Shown one piece after another: positions 43,161 to 52,453 of a DNA stretch of 64,000 bases. Numbering within the stretch: the stretch's first letter is position 1; each line of letters opens with the position of its first letter. The translations under genes were made by a program, and so were the position numbers. The stretch is from Parvicella tangerina (GTDB lineage Bacteria; Bacteroidota; Bacteroidia; Flavobacteriales_D; Parvicellaceae), in contig NZ_OU015584.1 of NCBI RefSeq assembly GCF_907165195.1, positions 1 through 64,000 of the forward strand, read 5' to 3'. The notes below the pieces were generated by a model. That model saw only the letters and a list, made by a program, of their open reading frames with translations, did not search any database and was not told the origin of the DNA.

Positions 43161-44003
43161 ATGTTCAAACTAATTGCAGATAGCGGCTCTACGAAAACGG
43201 ACTGGGTGTTAACCGAGAATGGTGTGGTCATCAAAAAAGTGAGGACAGTTGGCCTCAATCCTTATCTAAATACAAAGGGAGCTATTACAACAGCTATACG
43301 GACAGAGCTTTTGCCTTCTCTGTCTTCTGCTAAGATTAAAGGAACACGAGAGGTGGAGTTCTATGGAGCGGGTTGCAGTAATGATGAGAAAAAGAATGTT
43401 ATCGCTAGCTGTATTAGAAGTTTTTTTCCGCTTGCAGATGTTGTAGTAGAACATGACTTATTGGGTGCTGCAAAAGCCGTTTGTAACAATCAGCCAGGTA
43501 TTGCCGCAATTTTGGGTACGGGTTCAAATAGCTGTTATTTTGATGGCGAAAAGATCGTAAGAAATGTAATCTCTTTAGGATTTATCCTAGGGGATGAAGG
43601 GAGTGGATGCTATATCGGTAAGCAGTTGATTGCAGATTTTCTAAACGAAGAAATGCCTGAAGAACTCAACGAGCATTTGAGGAATGATATGGGGCTTTGC
43701 AAGGATCAAATTTTTGACAATGTTTATAAGAAACCTCGTCCCAATCCATACTTGGCATCATTTACCAAGTGGATTGATAACTATTATGATGACTTTGACT
43801 ATTTGCATGAACTCATTAAAAGGTCGTTTACGGATTTCTTTGTAAAGAGCATTCTAAAGTATGAAAACCATGAGTCAATACCCATTAACGTTGTGGGTTC
43901 GGTAGGCCATAGGTTCAGAGATGAGCTTGAAGAAGTTGCCAAACGACACTCCTGTAATCTGGGAACAGTTATTAAGTCACCCATTGATGGATTAATAAAG
44001 TAA
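43161..44003 (+). CDS. ASKHA-family sugar kinase, N-acetylglucosamine kinase-like (BadF/BadG)
   Basis: A 280-residue cytoplasmic kinase of the BadF/BadG/BcrA/BcrD ATPase family. Phosphate-1 motif is DSGSTKTDWVLT (7-18), phosphate-2 motif AAILGTGSNSCYFDG, with LGDEGSGCYIGKQLI and VVGSVGHRFRDEL as the adenosine motif. Bacteroidota homologues are annotated N-acetylglucosamine kinases, probably used in peptidoglycan or amino-sugar recycling. It starts a three-gene group with the 44009 and PhnA genes, 5 bases apart at the first junction. It diverges from the DUF4856 operon. Confidence 0.87.
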   Translation: MFKLIADSGSTKTDWVLTENGVVIKKVRTVGLNPYLNTKGAITTAIRTELLPSLSSAKIKGTREVEFYGAGCSNDEKKNVIASCIRSFFPLADVVVEHDLLGAAKAVCNNQPGIAAILGTGSNSCYFDGEKIVRNVISLGFILGDEGSGCYIGKQLIADFLNEEMPEELNEHLRNDMGLCKDQIFDNVYKKPRPNPYLASFTKWIDNYYDDFDYLHELIKRSFTDFFVKSILKYENHESIPINVVGSVGHRFRDELEEVAKRHSCNLGTVIKSPIDGLIK

Positions 44004-44008
44004 AAAAA

Positions 44009-44407
44009 GTGAATGAGGAACTGAGTAGCGTGGATTTGAGAAGTGCAAGGATTGAATTGAGACCAGATGGGGTTTTGCATATTGATATAAAATTAGATCA
44101 GGTTTTTGAGATAGAGGACTCCATTGCGATTATAGAGGCGAGGACTAAACTGGTAAATGGCAAGAGAACACCCATTGTGTATACATGCACTGAATTTGTT
44201 ATCCCTTCTAAGGAGGTTCGGGAATTTGTGGCTTCAGAAAAAAGGTCTGAACTTGTCATTGCTGATGCCTTTGTGGTTAATTCGTTGCCTCAAAAGCTGG
44301 TAGCTAACCTCTTCATCAAAATAAACAAACCTGTAAGACCCACCAAAGTATTTTCTAACTTTGACGAGGCCTGTGAGTGGGCAAAAACCTTTATACCTAT
44401 GTTATGA
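44009..44407 (+). CDS. Unknown 132-residue protein
   Basis: A cytoplasmic protein of 132 residues with a GTG start. Order of secondary structure looks like beta-alpha repeats (ARIELRPDGVLHIDIKLD, AIIEARTKLVNGKRTPIVY, SELVIADAFVVNSLPQKLVANLF, FDEACEWAKTF), recalling STAS- or DUF7793-like domains found in Bacteroidota. I cannot assign a role. It overlaps the next gene, phnA-like, by 4 bases (ATGA), which suggests coupled translation. Confidence 0.72.
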   Translation: MNEELSSVDLRSARIELRPDGVLHIDIKLDQVFEIEDSIAIIEARTKLVNGKRTPIVYTCTEFVIPSKEVREFVASEKRSELVIADAFVVNSLPQKLVANLFIKINKPVRPTKVFSNFDEACEWAKTFIPML

Positions 44408-44982
44408 AATTAGAAGAAAGACTAAAAGAACGATCAAATGATCAATGTGAACTATGTTCTGGAACAAATGCGCTATCAGTGTATATGGTTCCTCCTTATG
44501 AGGACGATTCTTATGACAGACATGCTTATATCTGCTCCGTTTGTAAAGAACAGATTGAAGATGCAGATAAAACAGCGGCAAATCATTGGAGATGTCTTAA
44601 CGATAGTATGTGGAGTGAGGTGCCTGCAGTAAAGGTGTTGGCGTACAGAATGCTAATGAGGTTGCGCCCTGAAGGGTGGCCACAAGATTTACTGGATATG
44701 ATCTATTTAACGGATGAAGAGTTGGCTTGGGCAAAGTCGTATGGCGATGGAATTGCTGACGAGGACAAAGTAATTCATAAAGATTGTAATGGTGCAGTGT
44801 TGTCAGCTGGAGATACGGTTACCTTGATTAAGGACCTGAATGTTAAAGGCGGAGGGTTCACCGCCAAGAGAGGAACAGCTGTTCGAAACATAACGTTAGA
44901 TCCGGAAAATGATCAGTATATCGAGGGGAAAGTAGATGGTCAGAAGATCGTGATCATTACAGAGTATGTAAAAAAGCAATAG
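44404..44982 (+). CDS. PhnA-family zinc-ribbon protein
   Basis: A 192-residue PhnA-domain protein. The N-terminal zinc ribbon uses CELC (about 15-18) and CSVC (about 46-49); the C-terminal PhnA domain has VIHKDCNGAVLSAGDTVTLIKDLNVKG within its core strands and ends VDGQKIVIITEYVKK. The name comes from a phosphonate locus in E. coli, but the function is unclear and it does not cleave phosphonates by itself. The ATG at 44404 is chosen as it overlaps the upstream stop codon; a longer frame begins at 44377. It converges on the BtuG-like gene with 2 bases between. Confidence 0.87.
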   Translation: MKLEERLKERSNDQCELCSGTNALSVYMVPPYEDDSYDRHAYICSVCKEQIEDADKTAANHWRCLNDSMWSEVPAVKVLAYRMLMRLRPEGWPQDLLDMIYLTDEELAWAKSYGDGIADEDKVIHKDCNGAVLSAGDTVTLIKDLNVKGGGFTAKRGTAVRNITLDPENDQYIEGKVDGQKIVIITEYVKKQ

Positions 44983-44984
44983 TT

Positions 44985-46013
44985 CTATTTAAACCAGATT
45001 GCCTGAGGAATGATTCCTGTGCTAAAGGTATCAACGGGGTGGTAAAGCGAGTCAAACCTCAGAACACGACCAGACTGAACATAATCAACAGCATCTGTGA
45101 TGTAGATATCACGGTTATTAGGGTCTATACCTAAACCATAGAAAGTAGCATTGGTGCTATTGATAACAGGGATGGATGGAAGAGAGCTACTTGTTAACTC
45201 AAGAGTAAAGAGTCCGTCATTGAGGTAAAAAAGCCGATCGTGGATTGAATCGTAAGTGAGCATCGAAGGATTATCAGTTATTGAACCGAATGAGAGTGTT
45301 TTACTAATGGTTGTCCCATCGTATTCATGAAGCGTTGGAATTTCTTCCTGATATCCCCCAGAGCATAACATCCAGAGATTTCCATTGTTCACTTTGACGA
45401 TCTTTCCTGGAGATTTTCCTATGACCATAGTATCAACATACCCTTCAGTAGTTAGATCGTATTTCAGCACCCAATTAGTATCAGGACAAGCAATATAGAG
45501 CATGTTGTTGTCAATGAGCAAATGCTCTGACCATCGGCCCACAGGAATAGTGTCGACCACTTGATTGGCGCCAAGATCTACAATTGAAATGCCATTACTG
45601 TAGAGGTCAGAAATATAGCCTCTTGTCCCATGAGTGACCATAAAACGCGGACTGTTTAAACCAGTAATTGCACCAACATGAGTGTAAGATGCAGTATCAA
45701 TAACTTCTACTTTCCCTGAATTATTGATAATAAGGTAAAGCTTGTCCTGATATATACAGAAGCTTTGTAGAACATCTCCTAAAGAAAAGCCATTTATACT
45801 TTGAAAAACCTGTTGAGAAACGACTTTAGAAACTGGTTCATATTTTGTTATGCTTGCGTTTCCCCATCCGAAATTTCCCTCGCAACCAATAAGAACATCC
45901 GTAGTTGTCGCAGAAACTTCACTTTCACAACTCGGACATTGTGGACCGATCTCCTCCTTTTTACAAGAGAAAAGAATCAATGCAACAAGGATGGAGTAGA
46001 TGAATCTATTCAT
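44985..46013 (-). CDS. BtuG-like beta-propeller lipoprotein (cobalamin capture)
   Basis: A 342-residue lipoprotein with signal ending LILFSC; the start is the ATG at 46013. The chain contains repeated propeller blades (SVSQQVFQ, KVEVIDTASYTHVGAITGL, GISIVDLGANQVVDTIPVG, NWVLKYDLTTEGYVDTMVIG), the DUF5074/YVTN-like layout of BtuG, the surface protein that binds vitamin B12 with very high affinity in Bacteroides. Its gene overlaps the BtuB-like receptor gene by 8 bases and is last in the cobalamin-riboswitch operon. B12 binding is inferred from fold and context. Confidence 0.86.
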   Translation of the reverse strand: MNRFIYSILVALILFSCKKEEIGPQCPSCESEVSATTTDVLIGCEGNFGWGNASITKYEPVSKVVSQQVFQSINGFSLGDVLQSFCIYQDKLYLIINNSGKVEVIDTASYTHVGAITGLNSPRFMVTHGTRGYISDLYSNGISIVDLGANQVVDTIPVGRWSEHLLIDNNMLYIACPDTNWVLKYDLTTEGYVDTMVIGKSPGKIVKVNNGNLWMLCSGGYQEEIPTLHEYDGTTISKTLSFGSITDNPSMLTYDSIHDRLFYLNDGLFTLELTSSSLPSIPVINSTNATFYGLGIDPNNRDIYITDAVDYVQSGRVLRFDSLYHPVDTFSTGIIPQAIWFK

Positions 46014-47958
46014 GAGTATTCTTCCCATACGTCTTATTATTTAAATTAATTGACAATTCGATGGAGAGCCACCTGCCAGGCATCGGCTGATTCGCAACAA
46101 TTTGATAGGCCTCATCCCAAATATTATGAATGGTAACTCCCACAGTTAATCGAGTTGTAGAATAGTTTTCTTCATCGTCATGATGATATTTAATCGTAAG
46201 GTTTGCAGGAGCTGAATAGGGTAAATAGCTCAGGTTGCTTCTGTCTAAATAGAATTTGCTGGTAAGCGTTTGGTTATATCTAATCGCTAAGCATTTTAAT
46301 TGAACGAATCCATCAAGATTAATTATGTGATTTGGGGTATAGATCAATTGATTGCCGATTTCACTTTGATTTACTGTTGAAGCTGAAACTGTAGCGTTTA
46401 CCCAACGATAGTTTGAAGTAAACAAGAAGTAATTAGAAGAACTTAGCTTTTTTCTAAACTGCAGCATGACTTCCATTCCTTTTTTATTCACAGATTTTAC
46501 GTTTTCAGGAGTCCAGATGCTTTGACTATTCGGAATCCACTGAATCCAATTGGTAATATAGTCTTGGAAATACGTGAGCTGATACTCGAAAAGCCGATTG
46601 TTGTACTTCTCGATGGATCTGACTCCTAGCTCCAGATTCACAGAACGTTCTGGAAGTAGATTCGTGTTTCCTCCAACAGACCAGTATAGATCGTTTAAAG
46701 AGGGATATCTGTAGTTTGTCCCAGCATTTCCAAATACCTGATGACCATATTGACCAGTATAGAAGTTGGTATATGCACCCAAGTTTGCAATGATTGGAGA
46801 AAGTCGACTGTCAATCAATAGCTCTTGTAGCGTAAGCGAGATGAAACTTTTCTCCCACTGCTTTGAACCAATAACACTTCCAGAAAGTCGGTTTTGAAAG
46901 ATGAGTTCGTCAAATCCATCAGAGTCAGCTCTGTAGAGGTATTCATTCAGTTGCGTTCGAACAGCAAATTGTTTTTTGAGTTCAAAGGTGGATTGAGCTT
47001 GCACTGCAAGGGTGGTGTTTACGAATGCCGTTTGAACGCCTGTTGTTTTATTGTTATAATTCTGTTGATCATGCAACAAACTAACGCTGAACTGATAGGT
47101 GTTTGACTGGGGAGATACACCATCGTGGTTATGGTATTTTTTCTTGAGTAACTGCAAAGTAGTTTTAAAATTCCTGTCAAGCTGAGTGGCATCATTTTCT
47201 TGTACCCCAATTGCAGCAGGGATTCCTCTTTCAGTATCAAGATAGTTGGTGATCCATTTAATTTTGCCGAGTTTGCTCTTTAAACGGATATTTTCCTGAA
47301 TTCCCAGTTGTTTTATAGCTCCATTTTTTCTTTTTTCGATAGGCTTGTCAGGTTTAGAGTAGTTGATAAAAGGGTAGTCGTTTAGCGCTTCTTTCCTGAT
47401 GAGCGTTGTCTCTGAAAATAACTTGGCGTTTTTGGCAAATGAGAACTTTCCAGTAGTGTGATTCATGCCAAAGCTACCCACTTTTTTTTCGAATAATACG
47501 TTTCCGCCATAATCGTATTTGCGTTGAGCATGGAGCGAAACACTTCCGGCAAGACCGCCCATTCCAAACTGAGAAGATGCTCCAGAATGATTGATGTCAA
47601 CGCTTGAAAAGAATTCACTAGGTAGCAACGACAAGTCTGATTGTCCCAAAGTTGGGGAATTGATAGCAACACCTTCCCAAAAGAGTTGCGTTTGCCAGGC
47701 GGAACCACCGCGAATGGAAATACTCGCAATTCCTCCTGGTCCGTTTCGTTTAACGAAGTTAGGAGTCATGAATTGCAGCAACTCACCCAGGTTTTCTCCA
47801 TTCACTTTCCTGATAATCGCGGGCTCAATTTTATGTGTTGAATAGGCGCTACTAACTTCTTTGGTAAACGGTTTTAAAGTATCTGCGTCAACAGTCTGTC
47901 CCCAGCCTGAGAAGCCGACAAGAAATACGGTGAATGCGTATAGAAGGTAACCTCTCAA
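46006..47958 (-). CDS. BtuB-like TonB-dependent receptor for vitamin B12
   Basis: A 650-residue outer-membrane receptor with no N-terminal regulatory-like domain. Signal peptide ends at GWGQ; the plug (about 45-160) has ENLGELLQFMTPNFVKRNGP and ISIRGGSAWQTQLFWEGVAI (RGG..Q..L..G) and FGMGGLAGSVSLHAQ; the remainder is barrel. Cobalamin transport is supported by the riboswitch at the head of the operon and by BtuG- and BtuH-like partners. It overlaps the surface-protein gene at 47955 by 4 bases. Confidence 0.9.
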   Translation of the reverse strand: MRGYLLYAFTVFLVGFSGWGQTVDADTLKPFTKEVSSAYSTHKIEPAIIRKVNGENLGELLQFMTPNFVKRNGPGGIASISIRGGSAWQTQLFWEGVAINSPTLGQSDLSLLPSEFFSSVDINHSGASSQFGMGGLAGSVSLHAQRKYDYGGNVLFEKKVGSFGMNHTTGKFSFAKNAKLFSETTLIRKEALNDYPFINYSKPDKPIEKRKNGAIKQLGIQENIRLKSKLGKIKWITNYLDTERGIPAAIGVQENDATQLDRNFKTTLQLLKKKYHNHDGVSPQSNTYQFSVSLLHDQQNYNNKTTGVQTAFVNTTLAVQAQSTFELKKQFAVRTQLNEYLYRADSDGFDELIFQNRLSGSVIGSKQWEKSFISLTLQELLIDSRLSPIIANLGAYTNFYTGQYGHQVFGNAGTNYRYPSLNDLYWSVGGNTNLLPERSVNLELGVRSIEKYNNRLFEYQLTYFQDYITNWIQWIPNSQSIWTPENVKSVNKKGMEVMLQFRKKLSSSNYFLFTSNYRWVNATVSASTVNQSEIGNQLIYTPNHIINLDGFVQLKCLAIRYNQTLTSKFYLDRSNLSYLPYSAPANLTIKYHHDDEENYSTTRLTVGVTIHNIWDEAYQIVANQPMPGRWLSIELSINLNNKTYGKNTHE

Positions 47959-48920
47959 CGTTTAAAAAATTGAGCCGAGCCAAATTGAGTTCGAACGATG
48001 TATGACCCACTGCCCAAATGACTGAGCTGAATGGTCTTATTGGGAGCAAGTACGTCTTGACTCAAAATAATTCTACCATCCAGCGAAAAGATCATAATGC
48101 TACCCAACTTTTGTGATGTGCATGAAATATTCAATTGATCTTCAACAACACTGGGATAGATCACAAACGAGATATCATGTGTTCGTGCGCTAGCCGCTAA
48201 ATCCTGATGGATAACACCCACTGCATCCAGGTCAAAACCTCCAGCCGCAAAGTCAGTTGGATAAGGGTCGTTGATCTTGTTCCCATATTGATCGTAGGAA
48301 GCAAACGCCTCATCAATCGTGCCGATCACATCAATGACCTTTACATGAGTTACGCTATCCACATTTAACCCAGGAGTTCCAGACAATTCTTCAAGATCGA
48401 ATGGAGTCCCGTATCCTGCCTTATATTTTCCCGCTAAATTGTTGATCATGGTTGGGTCGGTATTTCCATAAGAGGCGGTTTGAATGGTGTCCTGGACCTC
48501 TGATGTTGATGGAAACCTAAAATAATTGACCCCATCAGAACTCACTTCTACATAAGCTAGCTCAAGAAACAACCCATCGAAGCTATTTTCAAACACGGCA
48601 AAATCCCACCCCGCTCCGTTAATGATGGGATAATCAAAAGTAAGAATGGCCTCGCCACCATCACCAAGAGTTACGGTTCCATTCGCACCACTCATTCCTG
48701 TAGCCATGTAGTCATCGCCTAAAGTGGTAACGGGGGATCCTGAAATAGCAATGTTTTGTGGGCCGCGACTCGTAGTGCAATTAGTTGCCCAACCGACAAA
48801 AACGCTGCTGTCTTTGTGAATAGCTGAAGTGCCAGGCTGACCAGCTCCTGGTGCAAATGATCCTTGTCCTGAGATGATTACAGGGATTATAAGGAGCAAG
48901 AAGAAAAACACTTTGATCAT
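47955..48920 (-). CDS. Secreted T9SS protein of the B12 operon, uncharacterised
   Basis: A 321-residue exported protein with a signal peptide ending IISGQ. The main domain (about 20-235) is beta-rich with Gly/Asp motifs (LGDGGEAILTFDYPIINGAG, DFAVFENSFDG, LELAYVEVSSDGVNYFRFPS, AGGFDLDAVGVIH), which resembles cell-surface or PEP-CTERM-like ligand domains. The last 75 residues are a type-A T9SS sorting domain (SIMIFSLDGRIILSQ, LGSGSYIVRTQFG). Genes of this family are found in B12 loci of related bacteria; a role in cobalamin binding is plausible, but not shown. It overlaps both neighbours by 4 bases. Confidence 0.8.
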   Translation of the reverse strand: MIKVFFFLLLIIPVIISGQGSFAPGAGQPGTSAIHKDSSVFVGWATNCTTSRGPQNIAISGSPVTTLGDDYMATGMSGANGTVTLGDGGEAILTFDYPIINGAGWDFAVFENSFDGLFLELAYVEVSSDGVNYFRFPSTSEVQDTIQTASYGNTDPTMINNLAGKYKAGYGTPFDLEELSGTPGLNVDSVTHVKVIDVIGTIDEAFASYDQYGNKINDPYPTDFAAGGFDLDAVGVIHQDLAASARTHDISFVIYPSVVEDQLNISCTSQKLGSIMIFSLDGRIILSQDVLAPNKTIQLSHLGSGSYIVRTQFGSAQFFKR

Positions 48921-49900
48921 AGCTTGATAATGGATTTAACAATGCTCGTTCCTTTCCCGATCACTTTGATGTAATAATTTCCTGATTTCAGATTATTCAG
49001 ATAAATATGTCCTGAACTGATCGGTTCTGTTCTGAGAATCTGTCCATCAATTGTAATGATCTGAAATTCATCAAACCTTTCGAAATGATCGATGAATAGT
49101 TCGTTGGTAGTTGGATTGGGGTAAAACCTTACGGTTTCGGTTTTAGCGTTCTCAACATTTGCAGAAGAAGCATAGGTGAGGTCATCTATGGCAAAGAAAG
49201 AAGGCGTGTTCATACCCCAAGCACCCATGTCTGATGAAGTCATTTCAAACCTCAAATAATCTGCCGTCCCCAAAGAGGAAATATCTACATTCACCCAATC
49301 CTTCACAACATAGTCTTGCGTGTTATTGGAAAACCGATAATCTGCTAAATATACCTCTACGCTGTCGTAGACTTGATCAATATCATTATGGGCATAAATG
49401 GTTAGTAAAAACCAATCTGGATCATCGCCCGATGTTCCGCCAAACTTCTTTGCGAATTGATCACCATTTAGCATAGAATGGGCTGCGTAATTACTGTTGG
49501 AGATTTGTACAGATTCAAAAAAATGATAGGATGACAATCGATGGATTTTACTGTTTTGCTGACCAATAGCATACTGAGCACTATCCGCTGCTCCTCCCGC
49601 ATAGGAGCTGTGTTGACCGTTTAAGCCAGTTAATGTATCAGACGTTTGATTGGAAAATGCCCACCCTGAAGACCAAATGCCGTAGGCTGCTCCCCAGGTT
49701 GTGTCGTAAACAGTATTGAACTGAAAATAATCTTCTGAAGCCGAAGATGAAAAAATACCAGTAGGGTTCTCGTTGCCAGTTAGATCAGAGCCATTCCAAA
49801 AACTCTCAGCTGATGGAATAGAAATGTTTTCAAAACTTACGTTTTGAGCAGTAGATGCAACTCCAGACAAGAGAGCTGCGATAAAATAAATGTTTTTCAT
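48917..49900 (-). CDS. DUF4465 (BtuH-like) T9SS surface protein
   Basis: A 327-residue exported protein; signal peptide to about residue 18. The DUF4465 domain (about 20-240) starts with VSFENISIPSAESFWNGSDLTG and includes GIWSSGWAFSNQTSDTLTG and SSYAGGAADSAQYAIG; it ends TPSFFAIDDLTY. This domain is the vitamin B12-binding fold of BtuH in Bacteroides. A type-A sorting domain (VRFYPNPTTNELFIDHF) closes the protein. It is the first gene after the cobalamin riboswitch, so it is B12-repressed. Confidence 0.9.
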   Translation of the reverse strand: MKNIYFIAALLSGVASTAQNVSFENISIPSAESFWNGSDLTGNENPTGIFSSSASEDYFQFNTVYDTTWGAAYGIWSSGWAFSNQTSDTLTGLNGQHSSYAGGAADSAQYAIGQQNSKIHRLSSYHFFESVQISNSNYAAHSMLNGDQFAKKFGGTSGDDPDWFLLTIYAHNDIDQVYDSVEVYLADYRFSNNTQDYVVKDWVNVDISSLGTADYLRFEMTSSDMGAWGMNTPSFFAIDDLTYASSANVENAKTETVRFYPNPTTNELFIDHFERFDEFQIITIDGQILRTEPISSGHIYLNNLKSGNYYIKVIGKGTSIVKSIIKL

Positions 49901-50010
49901 CCTTTTAATTTTAAGGTTTAATTAATTAAAAGAATAAAATCAATGAGAAAGTATTGGCCGAAAAGCCTTTAAATTCAGACATTGCTTTTATCCCGAAAGC
50001 GTGTTCTATG

Positions 50011-50182
50011 GCAATTAGGCAGGTCTTCTGACTTACTCCATACTTTGAACCCCTTCCCGCTCCGAAGGTTCGAAGCAGTGGTTTTAATTCAAAGCGTAAA
50101 GAGCTTACAGCTACGGGTATAGTTCTAGATTTTCACTAGATTCCCTTTTAATGTCAAACAACTGTCTGACAACCGTAATTAC
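50011..50182 (-). promoter_or_regulatory. Cobalamin riboswitch
   Basis: The reverse strand holds the B12 element: GGGAATCTAGTGAAAATC, CCCGTAGCTGTAAGC and the 3' GTCAGAAGACCTGCC, in correct order. It lies about 110 bases before the DUF4465 gene and controls the four-gene capture operon. Confidence 0.95.
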
Positions 50183-50186
50183 GGTG

Positions 50187-50218
50187 CAAATGTATAAAAA
50201 AAAAGCCTTGGTTCAAAA
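50187..50218 (-). promoter_or_regulatory. Promoter of B12 operon
   Basis: The reverse strand reads TTTTG (50218-50214), 19 bases, then TACATTTG (50194-50187), followed by the riboswitch. The -33 part is inside the loop and stem of the upstream terminator. Confidence 0.72.
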
Positions 50219-50230
50219 CCAAGGCTTTTT
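50200..50230. terminator. Intrinsic terminator of the YceI gene
   Basis: A-run, stem GCCTTGGTT/AACCAAGGC with a 3-base loop, and T-run; it works on both strands. It ends the 50268 gene on the reverse strand and supplies the -33 element of the next promoter. Confidence 0.88.
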
Positions 50231-50267
50231 ACACTATATACCTACAAAAGATGAAATAAGATATCTT

Positions 50268-50900
50268 TTACTTTGTAAAAGTCATATCTACTTCAACTAC
50301 GATAATTGGATCAGGTGATTGACCTTTGTCATCTCCTGTCGCTTTTTCTGATTCAATTAGGAAGGGCATATTGAATGTCAACATGTCTAATGTGGTTGAT
50401 CCTTCAAAAGTTACTTCGTCCTCAGAGAAAGCAGCAATTCCTTCCAGCGTCACGTCAGTCTTAATACCAATCAACTCAAGAGTACCCATAACTTTGTTCC
50501 CTTCAGAACCAGTAATGGTGAATTTCGCTGTTGGATAGATAGCAGTATTGAAAAAGGTTGAGTCTTGCAGATGACCTTCAAGCATTTGGTTGTACTCTGA
50601 GTCTCCTTCTTCATCTAGATTGAGGATATCAATATTGAATTCACCTCCTACAATTTTGTTATTGTCTACAACTAAATTTCCTGCAGTTGGAACAGTTCCA
50701 ACGTGAACATATTCGTCATCCTTGTAATGCTTAGCTTTCCAGGTAATTGCAGAACCATCAACGGTATTGTAAGTGCCTGAAATAGACGCAGGAGCTTCGT
50801 TTTCACTTTCTACTCCCTCAGCTTCTCCTTCTTGTTGGCTTTCGCAACTCACCATGGTAAGAGCTGCAAAAGCGAATACGGTATAAAAAAATTTCTTCAT
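50268..50900 (-). CDS. YceI-family lipoprotein
   Basis: A 210-residue lipoprotein (signal ending LTMVSC) with an acidic linker and a YceI-like lipocalin-type barrel (about 45-210). Features include SAITWKAKHYKDDEYVHVG, GGEFNIDILNLDEEG, LEGHLQDSTFFNTAIYPTAKF and GIKTDVTL, which are the family signatures. YceI proteins bind isoprenoid-type lipids, which are perhaps polyprenols or quinones. It is a single gene on the reverse strand, ended by the terminator above. Confidence 0.9.
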   Translation of the reverse strand: MKKFFYTVFAFAALTMVSCESQQEGEAEGVESENEAPASISGTYNTVDGSAITWKAKHYKDDEYVHVGTVPTAGNLVVDNNKIVGGEFNIDILNLDEEGDSEYNQMLEGHLQDSTFFNTAIYPTAKFTITGSEGNKVMGTLELIGIKTDVTLEGIAAFSEDEVTFEGSTTLDMLTFNMPFLIESEKATGDDKGQSPDPIIVVEVDMTFTK

Positions 50901-50989
50901 TGTTATTTTTATTGATTTTAAATACGAAGCAAATATAGATAAACTTAATTGTCTAACAATATTTTTTTATAAAATATTTTACACGGAAA

Positions 50990-51367
50990 CTAATTCCCTC
51001 TCATTCTATTGTACCAGGACCTAACATTTGACGCAGTTTCTGGACATGATGCTTCAACCCAAGTTAACGTTGCTTCTTCATTAGCTTGTTCAAGGGTTAC
51101 ATCTTCTTCAAGACCTTTTTGAAAGCATTCTGTAGCCTTTTTATGAGAGGTTGAATCAGTTGCATCATATTCAGTAAAGCAATCACAAAAGATATGGCCA
51201 AGCCTTTCTTCTGCGGGAAGATCTGCTTGCGGAGGTGCTTCTTTTGAACCGTTGGATTCCACATGATCTTCAGCAGAAACGTTGGAAGGGTTTGTCTTTC
51301 CAACTACACAGGAGACAAGAATCAAAAGGCTCAACAATGAACTTCCTATTCGAACAGAATATTTCAT
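50990..51367 (-). CDS. Small lipoprotein with CDCF motif
   Basis: A 125-residue lipoprotein, signal ending LILVSC. After a low-complexity linker come IFCDCFTEYDATDSTSHKKATECFQKG and CPETASN within a short helical domain; the four cysteines (C-D-C, EC, SC) suggest disulphides. The partial lipoprotein at 63762 has a similar CDCF...CF pattern. Family unknown. It starts 1 base after the fbp stop codon, so the two are co-transcribed. Confidence 0.72.
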   Translation of the reverse strand: MKYSVRIGSSLLSLLILVSCVVGKTNPSNVSAEDHVESNGSKEAPPQADLPAEERLGHIFCDCFTEYDATDSTSHKKATECFQKGLEEDVTLEQANEEATLTWVEASCPETASNVRSWYNRMRGN

Positions 51368-51368
51368 T

Positions 51369-52358
51369 TTAAAAAGTCAATAACTTGTCTACCATGTTTT
51401 TGCTGCCGACAATAAAAGGAACTCGTTGATGTAATTCAGTGGGCTGAATATCCATAATTCGTTGCTCTCCATCTGTTGCCTTACCTCCTGCTTGTTCTGC
51501 AATAAAAGCAAATGGATTACACTCGTAAAGTAGTCTTAATTTACCATTTGGAGCTTTAGCGGTTGATGGGTAGATATAAATTCCTCCTTTAATAAGGTTG
51601 CGATGAAAATCGGCTACCAGAGAGCCGATGTACCTGCCCGAATAAGGACGTTTTGTAGCCTTGTCACTCTCCTGACAATAGGCAACGTAGTTCTTAATGT
51701 TCTCAGGACAAGCCTTTAGGTTCCCTTCATTGATACTGTAGATTCTGCCATCATCAGGGATTCTCATATCTGGATGAGATAGAAAGAAAACGCCAATTCC
51801 CGGGTCGTAGGTAAATCCATTCACTCCATTTCCCGTTGTGTAAACAAGCATAGTTGAAGAGCCATAAACAACGTACCCAGCAGCAACCTGTTTGTTTCCT
51901 TCTTGAAGAAAGTCTTCTAATTGAACCGGTGTTCCAACGGGTGTAACTCGTTTGTAAACACTAAATATAGTTCCGATAGAAACGTTCACATCAATATTTG
52001 AAGAGCCATCCAGCGGATCAATCATCACCACATACTTAGCCGTTGGAATTGTTCCGTCAAAAGCTACGTAGTCATCATTTTCTTCAGATGCAATTCCACA
52101 AACAACGCCACGAGCTCTTAGTGCTTTAATGAATTGTTCGTCAGCATAAACATCCAGTTTTTGTTGTTCCTCTCCCTGGATATTCTCGCTCCCTGCGGCT
52201 CCTAAAATATGTTTCGCTAATCCAGCTTTGTTGATCTGTTGGTTGACGATCTTGGCAGCAAGACGTATGGAACTTAAAATTCTGGAAAGGTCTCCCGATG
52301 AACCTGGAAAATCTTCTTGTTTCTCTAAAATAAACTCCCCTAATGTGGTTGCTTTCAT
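51369..52358 (-). CDS. fbp: Class 1 fructose-1,6-bisphosphatase
   Basis: The gluconeogenic enzyme that removes the 1-phosphate of fructose 1,6-bisphosphate. The 329-residue protein shows the class 1 metal site (ASEENDD at about 100, [19 protein letters not shown]) and the substrate site ([33 protein letters not shown]), with [19 protein letters not shown]. Length is normal. It is followed by the CDCF lipoprotein; the next gene upstream is divergent GNAT, 95 bases away. Confidence 0.96.
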   Translation of the reverse strand: MKATTLGEFILEKQEDFPGSSGDLSRILSSIRLAAKIVNQQINKAGLAKHILGAAGSENIQGEEQQKLDVYADEQFIKALRARGVVCGIASEENDDYVAFDGTIPTAKYVVMIDPLDGSSNIDVNVSIGTIFSVYKRVTPVGTPVQLEDFLQEGNKQVAAGYVVYGSSTMLVYTTGNGVNGFTYDPGIGVFFLSHPDMRIPDDGRIYSINEGNLKACPENIKNYVAYCQESDKATKRPYSGRYIGSLVADFHRNLIKGGIYIYPSTAKAPNGKLRLLYECNPFAFIAEQAGGKATDGEQRIMDIQPTELHQRVPFIVGSKNMVDKLLTF

Positions 52359-52453
52359 GGCGTTGTAAAAGTCGTTTGGTTAATAAAATGACTGTAAATA
52401 TCGAAGTTTTATCGAGATAAATACTCAAATTTGAGAAGTAATCTAAGAAGATC

